Source: JABMOV01 sp964654545 (GTDB lineage: Bacteria; Fidelibacterota; Marinisomatia; Marinisomatales; JABMOV01). From it: a stretch of 38,287 bases of DNA. The notes under the pieces are model-generated. The model saw only the letters and a program-made list of their open reading frames with translations. It was not told the origin of the DNA and did no database searches. The position numbers were made by a program, and so were the translations under genes. Of the stretch, positions 16,476 through 24,264 are shown piece after piece; within the stretch, counting starts at the first letter, position 1, and each line of letters starts with the position of its first letter. The stretch is from the NCBI GenBank assembly GCA_964654545.1, contig CAZZIU010000020.1, positions 1-38,287 on the forward strand, in the 5' to 3' direction.

Positions 16476-17519
16476 ATGACAGCACTTTCATTTCAGGACA
16501 AATATGATGCCTTTATAAACAAAGATTCTTCATTTGAAGGTCTTTGCGTAATGGCTGTAAAAACCACCGGTATATTTTGTCGCCCGCTGTGCAGTGCACG
16601 CAAACCTAAGCCGGAGAATGTGGAATTTTTTAATTCCAATAAAGATGCGCTTTGCAACGGTTATCGACCCTGTAAAGTTTGTAAACCATTGGAACCTTTG
16701 GGCCTCACACCTGACAATATCCAGGAATTAATAACCAAACTTCATAACGATCCTTACCGCCGTATTAAAGATAAGGATATACGTAACTATGGCATAGATC
16801 CGGTTTCACTTAGACGCTGGTTTTTAAAACATCATAACATGACCTTTCAGGCCTATCAACGGCTCTATCGAATAAATCATGCCTACCGACAGATGAGCAG
16901 TGGCAATTCAGTAACCGCTTCTGCGTTTGATAGTGGGTACGAGAGTTTGAGTGCATTTACAGATCAGTTTATTTCTATTTTTGGGAAACCCCCTACCAAA
17001 GCAGGGGAGAAAAGTGTTATCAATATTACGCGCATTACTACTCCCTTAGGACCCCTGTTTGCCTGTGCTAATGATAGAGGTATCAGCCTGGTTGAATTCA
17101 CTGATCGGCGCATGCTCGAAACCAATATTCAAGCCTTGAGAAAAAGGCGTAATGCTGTCATTCTCCCTGGTCCTCATCCCCTTTTCAATGACCTTGAAAA
17201 ACAAATGGCAGAATATTTTTCCGGTAAAAGACAATTATTTGATTTGCCGCTGGATAACCCAGGAACGGATTTTCAACAAACGGTCTGGAAAATGTTGCAC
17301 ACCATTGGGTATGGCGAAACCATATCGTACCAAATGCTAGCCCAGCGCATAGGATCACCCGGTGCTGTAAGGGCGGTTGCCAATGCCAATGGCCATAACC
17401 GGATTGCTATCATCAATCCCTGTCATCGTGTTATTGGAAAGGATGGTACATTAACTGGGTATGGTGGCGGGTTAGAACGAAAACGTTGGTTGCTTGACCA
17501 TGAACGACAATTTGCTTAA
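16476..17519 (+). CDS. ada: bifunctional Ada: regulator and O6-methylguanine-DNA methyltransferase
   Basis: The 347-residue protein has all three Ada parts. Residues 8-72 are the methylphosphotriester domain with the four zinc cysteines C35, C39 (FCRPLC), C66 and C69 (RPCKVC); C35 corresponds to the methyl-accepting Cys38 of E. coli Ada. Residues ~76-175 are the AraC-type helix-turn-helix pair (VSLRRWFLKHHNMTFQAYQRLYRIN; SGYESLSAFTDQFISIFGKPP). Residues ~180-345 are the suicide methyltransferase with PCHRVIG (acceptor Cys316). It repairs O6-methylguanine and methylphosphotriesters and can activate the adaptive response. No alkA, alkB or aidB lies next to it. It is convergent with tatD. Confidence 0.96.
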   Translation: MTALSFQDKYDAFINKDSSFEGLCVMAVKTTGIFCRPLCSARKPKPENVEFFNSNKDALCNGYRPCKVCKPLEPLGLTPDNIQELITKLHNDPYRRIKDKDIRNYGIDPVSLRRWFLKHHNMTFQAYQRLYRINHAYRQMSSGNSVTASAFDSGYESLSAFTDQFISIFGKPPTKAGEKSVINITRITTPLGPLFACANDRGISLVEFTDRRMLETNIQALRKRRNAVILPGPHPLFNDLEKQMAEYFSGKRQLFDLPLDNPGTDFQQTVWKMLHTIGYGETISYQMLAQRIGSPGAVRAVANANGHNRIAIINPCHRVIGKDGTLTGYGGGLERKRWLLDHERQFA

Positions 17520-17529
17520 AAATCAAATA

Positions 17530-18288
17530 TCATGACAGAGAAAATAATCGTTTAGCATTGGTACTGGTAATCTGTGCTACATCTTCCACGGGCATGCTAT
17601 GAACCGCTGCAAGTTGCTGGGCAACCAAACGGCAGCGGGCAGGTTCATTTTGTTTTCCACGAAATGGGACCGGACTCAAAAATGGGGCGTCCGTCTCAAC
17701 CAGCGTACGATCAAGCGGAATTGCTTTTGCCACCTCTCTCAAATGGGTGTTTTTGAATGTGATATTTCCTGCAAATGATATATAAAAGCCTAACTCCAAG
17801 AATGCTTTTGCCGTTAAATAATCTGAAGAAAAACAATGGGCAACACCACGTGAACATCCTGTGTTTGTAAGTAAATCGATGGTATCCTCATCCGCTTCCC
17901 GGTTGTGAACTATAACCGGTAAATCAGATTCAATCGCTAGCCTGATTTGGTCTATGAAACTGGCTTTCTGTTGTTCCGGCGTGGCATAATCCCGATAATA
18001 ATCCAAACCAATTTCACCAACAGCAACAATATCCTCCTGCGCAATAATCGACGTTAATTTTGTCAGGTAATCGTCGTCCACTTGGCTTGTATAATTGGGG
18101 TGAATGCCGACTGCTGCGACCACCTGATCAAATTGCTTTGATAATTGAATTGCCTGCAGGGCTGAATTCAGATCAATTGCTGGACACACCATGCGTGTGA
18201 CACCTGCTTCTGCCGCTCGTTGAACAATGGAATTGATATCCGATTCCTGATCAGTCAGGTAAAGGTGACAATGGGTATCGATAAGCAT
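17530..18288 (-). CDS. tatD: TatD-family metal-dependent DNase
   Basis: The 252-residue TIM-barrel protein has the complete TatD metal site: DTHCHL at residues 4-9 (His6, His8), VGEIGLDYYRD (Glu metal ligand), PVIVHNREAD, GVAHCFSSD and LVETDAPFL. Family members are 3'-5' exonucleases or endonucleases acting in DNA repair and turnover. Length is normal. Its stop is about ten bases from the end of convergent ada. Confidence 0.95.
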   Translation of the reverse strand: MLIDTHCHLYLTDQESDINSIVQRAAEAGVTRMVCPAIDLNSALQAIQLSKQFDQVVAAVGIHPNYTSQVDDDYLTKLTSIIAQEDIVAVGEIGLDYYRDYATPEQQKASFIDQIRLAIESDLPVIVHNREADEDTIDLLTNTGCSRGVAHCFSSDYLTAKAFLELGFYISFAGNITFKNTHLREVAKAIPLDRTLVETDAPFLSPVPFRGKQNEPARCRLVAQQLAAVHSMPVEDVAQITSTNAKRLFSLS

Positions 18289-18551
18289 GGTATAATTTCA
18301 GTGCAATTCAATAATTGGTGAAGGATTAATTCCTGTTTCGCCATTATTCCTTATTATACTATACTCTGGTGTGACGGAAAGTGAAAAAGAAACCAAAAAT
18401 GTCAACCGATACCTGCCCCTGTATAGGTGTAAAGGCTTTGTGGCCATCATCATTGCGCCTGGAATAGGTCTGAACACTTCCAACCCTTTCGGAGCCAGTG
18501 GAGGATTGTATTTCATTTCCGCTATGGCAGACAGAAATAAATTGGATAACC

Positions 18552-19049
18552 ATGGCTGATCCTATACCCGTGAAATTGCGGCGGAAAGATCGTGCCGTTT
18601 ATGATCGATCAGAAATTGAGGCCATTATTCACAAAGCTGATGTTTGCCGCATCGCCTTCGCAGATGACAATTTACCTTACATTGTGGCAATGAATTTTGG
18701 TTACCGGTCAGGCCCACCTGATTCCCTCTATTTTCATTGCGCCAATACAGGTCGCAAGATTGACCTGATCAAGAAAAACAATGTTGTCTGCTTCCAAATG
18801 GACATCGATCATGAATTGGTACCGGGCAATATCGCCTGTGATTATACCATGACCTTTCAAAGTGTTGTTGGCTATGGTCGACTGTATATTGTCACTGATC
18901 CAAATGAAAAAATCGAAGGGTTAAATATTCTTATGGGTCAGTATGAGGAAGAAAAAGAGTGGACCTACGATCAATCCATGTTAAAACGCACAACTGTTTT
19001 GCGGTGTGATATTGATCGTTTATCGGCGAAAAGAAAAGCCGAACTTTAA
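18552..19049 (+). CDS. pyridoxamine 5'-phosphate oxidase-like flavin-binding protein
   Basis: The protein (165 residues from ATG 18552, MADPIPVKLRRKDR) has the split-barrel flavin fold of the PNPOx/NimA-like family: an N-terminal helix followed by ADVCRIAFADDNLPYIVAMNFGY, LYFHCANTGRKIDLIKKNN and YTMTFQSVVGYGRL. It probably binds FMN; substrate unknown. A longer frame from ATG 18498 exists, but its extra 18 residues are not family-like, so I chose 18552. It converges with the PAP2 gene, four bases away. Confidence 0.87.
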   Translation: MADPIPVKLRRKDRAVYDRSEIEAIIHKADVCRIAFADDNLPYIVAMNFGYRSGPPDSLYFHCANTGRKIDLIKKNNVVCFQMDIDHELVPGNIACDYTMTFQSVVGYGRLYIVTDPNEKIEGLNILMGQYEEEKEWTYDQSMLKRTTVLRCDIDRLSAKRKAEL

Positions 19050-19053
19050 ATTG

Positions 19054-19824
19054 TCATATATTCCATGAAAAGCGGTACATGACTGACCGATCTGAATTTT
19101 CTGAAGAATCAGTGAAATACTTGTCCGTATTTCGCGATGTAACCCATCGTCCCACGACGTAGCCTGTTATAGCCCCACACAATACATCCGTCATATAGTG
19201 CTTATCCGCAGCAATCCGAAAGTATCCCGTAGCAGCCGCCAGGGTCATGCTTGTTACCCAGATGCTGTTTTTATATTCAGGGTATGATCGTGTCAGCATC
19301 ATGGCCGTCGATGTACCGATGGAAAAAGCAAAACTGGTGTGCCCACTGATAAAGGACATGTTGGCATCATCCCCTTCATCTCGCGTTTCGTAATAGGCGG
19401 CGGGGCGTTGACGTCCCACACCTGTTTTTATTAAATCAGTAATGATGCCATTTACCGCCATAACTTCAATCTGGGTCAATAAAAGTGGAACATAATCTTC
19501 ATTGCTCAATAATGGTGTAATGGGAATTCCACCAATAAAAACACCATAGAGTAATAAATCACTGTAGGATGTCGCTATCTTCATTTTTGGCAATTCCCAG
19601 CGCATTTGATCACGGAAATAGGTGTCAAAAGCATTCGGTTTTGTGAACCGCGGGTTTTCGGGGGAAAACGATCCAAACCAATCATTTTCCAGAGAAAAAA
19701 ATAGTCCGGTTTCTGACAGTGTGCGGAGGTAATCGGTCGTCATTGGTTGGGCCCATAACAGGGTAACACCAAGAATACTGTATAGGTATAGAGTCTTCCT
19801 AGCCAATCTGTATATCATATTCAT
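19054..19824 (-). CDS. PAP2-family phosphatase, exported
   Basis: The 256-residue protein has an N-terminal signal segment (LYLYSILGVTLLWAQ) and the three phosphatidic-acid-phosphatase-2 motifs: KTGVGRQRP (KX6RP), SFISGHTS (PSGH-like with Ile for Pro) and FRIAADKHYMTD (RX5HX3D). The catalytic His, Arg and Asp are present, so it should be an active acid phosphatase on lipid phosphates such as undecaprenyl-PP or phosphatidic acid. The precise substrate is unknown. Start may be ATG 19824 or the ATG two codons later. Confidence 0.9.
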   Translation of the reverse strand: MNMIYRLARKTLYLYSILGVTLLWAQPMTTDYLRTLSETGLFFSLENDWFGSFSPENPRFTKPNAFDTYFRDQMRWELPKMKIATSYSDLLLYGVFIGGIPITPLLSNEDYVPLLLTQIEVMAVNGIITDLIKTGVGRQRPAAYYETRDEGDDANMSFISGHTSFAFSIGTSTAMMLTRSYPEYKNSIWVTSMTLAAATGYFRIAADKHYMTDVLCGAITGYVVGRWVTSRNTDKYFTDSSENSDRSVMYRFSWNI

Positions 19825-20052
19825 ATTCCAATTTTAGCATTATTCCATTAACAAACAAATGTGGATCTACAATAGATGATATACAATATATAAATAGTAT
19901 ATAAAAATTGGAATGGATAGAAAAATGAAATTTAGTATATAATAATGATAATATTACACTTAGTGAATTTCTATGGCATTTTGGCATAACAATTGTGTAT
20001 CACTTTTACAATGAAGGATCTATTAAAAGCGGACAAAAAAGGGAGATAGGCC

Positions 20053-20637
20053 ATGTTACAAGATTCGCTTACGCATAGAACAACCAATCGGATTTCCAGG
20101 CAGAACACATGGAAAAGGATGGTGAAAAAATTCAGTTATATTCTTTTGTTCCTGCTTGTTGTGCCACTTGTTTTTATGGCATCTCCATTATTTGCCGGTG
20201 GGAAACGGTCATCCGCAGTGGATTTTGAACTCCAAACTTTTGACGGAGAACCGGTGGTTTCTGAAACATTGCACAATAAAGTGATTCTTCTGGATTTTTG
20301 GGATATCAATTCCCAGACGTCACTTAGCAGTTTAACCCAGATTGCTGCCTTGGAAGAATATTTTAATATGAATCTGGATGTCGTCATCATTGCCGTAAAC
20401 ATTGGTCATGAATCCATGGAATCTGTCAAATCATTTGTGGAGCGGAGTAAACACAATATTTTCTTTGCCTATGATAAAGATGCCAAACTGGCCAAAGCAA
20501 TGGAGGTTCGGGATGTTCCAACAATTATCGTCATCGATAAAGAATATAATTATCATGCCAGAACGGTCATGAAATCCCAGAGTCAGGAATCCCACATCAT
20601 GGATGAATACAAGCGTATGATTGAGGGTTTATTGTAA
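20053..20637 (+). CDS. TlpA/ResA-like thioredoxin-fold protein lacking both active-site cysteines
   Basis: The 194-residue protein has a membrane anchor or signal segment at about residues 26-47 (FSYILLFLLVVPLVFMASPLFAG) and a thioredoxin-like domain. The strand VILLDFW is followed by DINSQTS where TlpA-like proteins have AxWCGPC; aligned on Trp83, both cysteines become serine (S87, S90). The cis-proline loop is kept (RDVPTIIVID, Pro156). The fold is therefore present but no thiol redox chemistry is possible at the usual site, so a binding or chaperone role is more likely. Start: ATG 20053 has GGGAG seven bases before it; ATG 20119 would shorten the N-terminus. It is alone between the PAP2 and TauE genes. 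Confidence 0.85.
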   Translation: MLQDSLTHRTTNRISRQNTWKRMVKKFSYILLFLLVVPLVFMASPLFAGGKRSSAVDFELQTFDGEPVVSETLHNKVILLDFWDINSQTSLSSLTQIAALEEYFNMNLDVVIIAVNIGHESMESVKSFVERSKHNIFFAYDKDAKLAKAMEVRDVPTIIVIDKEYNYHARTVMKSQSQESHIMDEYKRMIEGLL

Positions 20638-20737
20638 CCAACTTTTTGTACCGGTCATACCTGATTTAGCCTGTAATTTTATCTAGTTTCTATTCCACAC
20701 AAAAACGAATCATTTAGCCCTTTAACGATTCATTCGA

Positions 20738-21475
20738 TTGAAGGATTTTTTACTGGATAATTTTCTCCATTATGCCATCCTCTGTTTCGCAATCGGCGCA
20801 GGATTTTTCGTCCAAACCATCGTTGGTTTCGCTGCCGTTCTGGTTGCACTACCTATTTTACTTATCGTCCTTGAGTTACACGACGCCATTATGGTGCTTT
20901 CAATTCTTCTGGCTCTGTTTAGTGCAATCTTAATTAGCAAACATTACTCTCAAATGGACAAACGGGTCATTCGTGATATAGGCTTGTTTGCAATTATCGG
21001 CTTGCTGTTAGGGATTTTTTCCCTTCGTTTCGGAAACCCTACTTTTCTCATTCGGGTGTTAGGGGTGTTCATTATCTTCTACGCAGCTACCCTTCGAGTC
21101 ACGCGGCGCGCCATTCCGTTCGTGAATCACCTGGGATGGCTGTTTGGTTTGATCGGCGGGTTTTTTTCAGGCCTATTTAATACGGGCGGCCCTCTGTATG
21201 TTACTTATGTAACCAACCGTGTGCAGGATTCCACACATATTCGTGCCACGCTCTTTGGGCTTTTAGGGATGATCAATATTGGGCGACTTCCCTTGTTGTT
21301 CTCCCAAAATATGATATCGATTAGCCATATCCTGACGGCACTCCTGCTCATGCCAATCATGCTTGGATCCATTTGGTTTGGGAATGCCATGGTTGCACAT
21401 ATCCAACAGGATCGCTTTAAACAAATTCTGTTATTTTTTCTGACCATGGTGGGCATATCGTTGCTGGTGAAATAA
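20738..21475 (+). CDS. TauE/SafE-family (DUF81) membrane permease
   Basis: The 245-residue protein is almost entirely hydrophobic, with about seven to eight membrane segments. It carries the TauE/SafE repeats GAGFFVQTIVGFAAVLVALP (residues ~20-40) and FSGLFNTGGPLYVTYV (~145-160). The family exports or imports organosulfur and sulfite-like anions. Start is TTG 20738; no convincing ATG is available at this end, and no clear ribosome binding site was seen. Not evidently part of an operon. Confidence 0.87.
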   Translation: MKDFLLDNFLHYAILCFAIGAGFFVQTIVGFAAVLVALPILLIVLELHDAIMVLSILLALFSAILISKHYSQMDKRVIRDIGLFAIIGLLLGIFSLRFGNPTFLIRVLGVFIIFYAATLRVTRRAIPFVNHLGWLFGLIGGFFSGLFNTGGPLYVTYVTNRVQDSTHIRATLFGLLGMINIGRLPLLFSQNMISISHILTALLLMPIMLGSIWFGNAMVAHIQQDRFKQILLFFLTMVGISLLVK

Positions 21476-21518
21476 TCAAACCCGCTCTTCAAATTATTCT
21501 GTTAAAACTGTAGTTTTT

Positions 21519-21530
21519 GTTTCGCGAAAC
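21519..21530. repeat. perfect palindrome upstream of the GH97 gene
   Basis: GTTTCGCGAAAC is a perfect 12-base palindrome with a central CG, the type of half-site arrangement seen in LacI-family operators. It ends 19 bases before the GH97 ATG, a position where a repressor could block the carbohydrate cluster. No regulator gene is present in the window, so this is only a candidate. Confidence 0.35.
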
Positions 21531-21549
21531 CAACAATTTCTGACACGCA

Positions 21550-23616
21550 ATGAAACACTATTATATACTACTACTCCTGCTTCTCTGGTCTTGTAAGGAA
21601 GAAAACAGACCCGTCACCATTGCGTCCCCCTCCAATACTATTCGAGTAACATTTACAACAACGGAAAATGGACAACCTGTCTATGCAGTGCACTACAACA
21701 ATAGCGCTGTCATTCAATCTTCAACAATGGGCTTCACATTTCAGGATAATCCCACGTTTTCGGACAGCATTGTAATTACCGATGTGTTTCAATCCGAACA
21801 TGATGAAACCTGGGAAATGCCCTGGGGTGAACAGGCAGAAGTACAGAATACGTACACCCAATGTGTGATTACCCTTCAGGAGATTAAAAAACCGTATCGA
21901 ACACTGAAAGTAATCTTTCGGGTATTTGATGATGGGGTAGGTTTCCGTTATGGTTTTCCTTCCGATTTTGCACCTGATTCTGTCAAAATATTGGATGAAA
22001 ATACTGAGTTCAACCTTCATGATAATCCCCTGGTGTGGTGGACACCCGGAGATTGGGATATTTATGAGCACTTATATCGGTCCACCAGGTTGTCTGAGAT
22101 TAATGCTATTCAATATCGAAACCACAACAATCTGGCACAATCCTATATACCCAACAATGCAGTGAATACGCCCGTTACCATGAAGTCGGATGGTGGTATC
22201 TATCTTAGTTTTCACGAAGCAAATCTCACCGATTATGCAGGGATGACCTTGGCCATTGATACGCTGGGTTTATCCCTGAAAAGTGCCTTGGTAGGATCAA
22301 AACGACACGAGTACAAAGTAATTCGGCAATTACCCTTTTATACCCCCTGGCGCACGATTCAATTGTCCGAACGAGCCGGTGATCTCATTGAGTCCTCCCT
22401 TATTTTGAACCTGAATGAACCAAATCAATTAGGTGATGTTTCCTGGTTCACGCCCACAAAATATGTGGGTATCTGGTGGGAATTACACCTGGGTAAAACC
22501 ACCTGGGATATGGCCAGCGGACGACACGGAGCCACCACTGAAAATAGCCTGGCATTCATCGATTTTGCGGCTGATAATGGTATTGGAGCCCTCCTGATTG
22601 AGGGTTGGAATACAGGTTGGGAGCACTGGTTTATGGTTCCTGACCGTGAAGATGTATTTGATTTTGTTACGCCCTATCCTGACTATGATTTAGCCAAAGT
22701 CGTCCAGTACGGGAAAAAACGTGGCGTGGAAATTATCATGCACCATGAAACCGCCGCCGCACCAAGGACCTACGAACACCAATTGGATACTGCCTATACG
22801 CTCATGAAAAAACTGGGAATTCATGCCGCCAAAACCGGTTATGTGGGTACGGTAGTTCCCGAAGGTGAATACCATCATGGGCAATGGATGGTAAACCACT
22901 ATCGAAAGGTCATTGAAACAGCAGCTACATATGAGATAGCCATTAATGCCCACGAACCCATAAAGGATACTGGATTACGACGAACCTTTCCCAATGCTAT
23001 ATCCCGTGAGGGCGTGCGTGGACAGGAATTCAATGCATGGGCGTCTGATGGCGGAAATCCACCAGAGCATCTTACAATCGTGCCGTTTACCCGCATGCTG
23101 GCAGGACCCCTGGATTTCACACCGGGTGTATTCAATATCAAACTTTCCCCCTATAAGGATGACAACCAGATTAATACAACATTGGCACAACAGCTGGCGC
23201 TATATGTGGTGATTTACAGCCCCATTCAAATGGCATGCGATTTATTGGAAAATTATAAGGGGCATCCCGCCTTTCAATTTATCAGGGATGTGGCAGTGGA
23301 TTGGAGTGAATCCCACGTGATTGATGGCGCCATTGGTGATTTTGTGATGATTGCAAGAAAAGAACGAAACAGTGATAACTGGTTTTTCGGCGGCGTCACT
23401 GATGAGAACGAACGGGATTATAAACTTTCACTGGATTTTCTGGATAGTAATTTGACGTACATGGCTACCATCTACTCCGATGGAATTGATGCCCATTGGG
23501 ATAAAAATCCAACCTCGATACGAATAGAAAATCGTCGCGTGTCGAACGCTGACAGCCTGGCAATCCACATGGCGGCAGGAGGCGGTTCTGCAATAAGTTT
23601 TATCCCGATGAAGTAA
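21550..23616 (+). CDS. GH97 alpha-glucosidase (SusB-like), lipoprotein
   Basis: The 688-residue protein has a lipoprotein signal ending LLLLWSC and the three GH97 parts: N-terminal beta-sandwich (~20-270), catalytic TIM barrel (~280-590) and C-terminal beta domain. Catalytic residues are visible: Glu400 (HHE), Glu469 (NAHEP) and Glu493 (RGQE). Their spacing (69 and 24 residues) matches Glu439/Glu508/Glu532 of Bacteroides SusB, so this should be an inverting, calcium-dependent glucosidase; the other GH97 type uses an Asp nucleophile and retains configuration. It sits at the outer membrane or periplasm and releases glucose from alpha-glucosides. It opens a + cluster followed by a lipocalin remnant, an SSS transporter and a nucleotidyltransferase. 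No susC/susD pair is present. Confidence 0.94.
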   Translation: MKHYYILLLLLLWSCKEENRPVTIASPSNTIRVTFTTTENGQPVYAVHYNNSAVIQSSTMGFTFQDNPTFSDSIVITDVFQSEHDETWEMPWGEQAEVQNTYTQCVITLQEIKKPYRTLKVIFRVFDDGVGFRYGFPSDFAPDSVKILDENTEFNLHDNPLVWWTPGDWDIYEHLYRSTRLSEINAIQYRNHNNLAQSYIPNNAVNTPVTMKSDGGIYLSFHEANLTDYAGMTLAIDTLGLSLKSALVGSKRHEYKVIRQLPFYTPWRTIQLSERAGDLIESSLILNLNEPNQLGDVSWFTPTKYVGIWWELHLGKTTWDMASGRHGATTENSLAFIDFAADNGIGALLIEGWNTGWEHWFMVPDREDVFDFVTPYPDYDLAKVVQYGKKRGVEIIMHHETAAAPRTYEHQLDTAYTLMKKLGIHAAKTGYVGTVVPEGEYHHGQWMVNHYRKVIETAATYEIAINAHEPIKDTGLRRTFPNAISREGVRGQEFNAWASDGGNPPEHLTIVPFTRMLAGPLDFTPGVFNIKLSPYKDDNQINTTLAQQLALYVVIYSPIQMACDLLENYKGHPAFQFIRDVAVDWSESHVIDGAIGDFVMIARKERNSDNWFFGGVTDENERDYKLSLDFLDSNLTYMATIYSDGIDAHWDKNPTSIRIENRRVSNADSLAIHMAAGGGSAISFIPMK

Positions 23617-23656
23617 AAAATTAGTGCAGCATTGGTAATAACAACATGAGGCAACA

Positions 23657-24179
23657 ATGAGATGGACATGGTTATTGATTGGATTGGTAATTCAAATAGG
23701 TTGTAAAGAAAACTCCGGCAATATTGATACCAGCACCGTTTCTGATTTTGACATTCAGCGCTATATAGGCACCTGGTATGAAATGGCTCGTTTTCCACAT
23801 CGTTTTGAAAAAGACCTAACAGCCGTCACCGCCACCTACACTCTCAGATCCGATGGCAAAATTGATGTGCTAAACAAAGGGTATAAAGGATCACCTGACG
23901 GGGAGAAATCTATCGCCAATGGTGTGGCAAAAATCCCAATCCGGACGAACCTGCGAAGCTGAATGTATCTTTTTTCCTTTTTTGTTGTGCCGACTATTAT
24001 GTACTGGAATTGGATGAGGACAACTATCCGGTTGCGTTGGTGGGCAGTTCATCAGACAAATACCTATGGATACTTATCCGAGTCCAAAAAGAGACAACGA
24101 AACGATAGACAGGCTTGTTGCCGCCACCCAGTGACGAGGATACGATACGTCCAAATTGGAAAGGGTGGTTCATCCCTAG
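23657..24179 (+). pseudogene. lipocalin (Blc-like lipoprotein), broken
   Basis: The N-terminal piece (MRWTWLLIGLVIQIGC, lipobox IGC, then IQRYIGTWYEMARFPHRFEK) is a typical outer-membrane bacterial lipocalin with the GTWYE motif. After the A-run at 23929-23933 the frame is wrong; reading one frame over gives NPDEPAKLNVSFF ... YYVLELDEDNYPVALVGSSSDKYLWIL, the normal second half. Around 24085-24105 a second shift restores ETIDRLVAAT, then an in-frame TGA (24132-24134) precedes RGYDTSKLERV and the final stop at 24177. Two shifts and a stop argue for genuine decay rather than one sequencing error. It lies between the GH97 and symporter genes. Confidence 0.88.
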
Positions 24180-24264
24180 TGCATCGGGGCGCCAACGCCT
24201 CTCACAATAGTGATCTTACAGGTGGTAATAGCTAGGCACATTTATTTGACATAAGGTATATACA

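Noticed and set aside
18371..18559. ORF of about 62 residues on + and overlapping open frames on - between tatD and the PNPOx gene
   Set aside because: Both strands are open over the same stretch, no ribosome binding site or family was recognised, and the end overlaps the next gene. Treated as non-coding.
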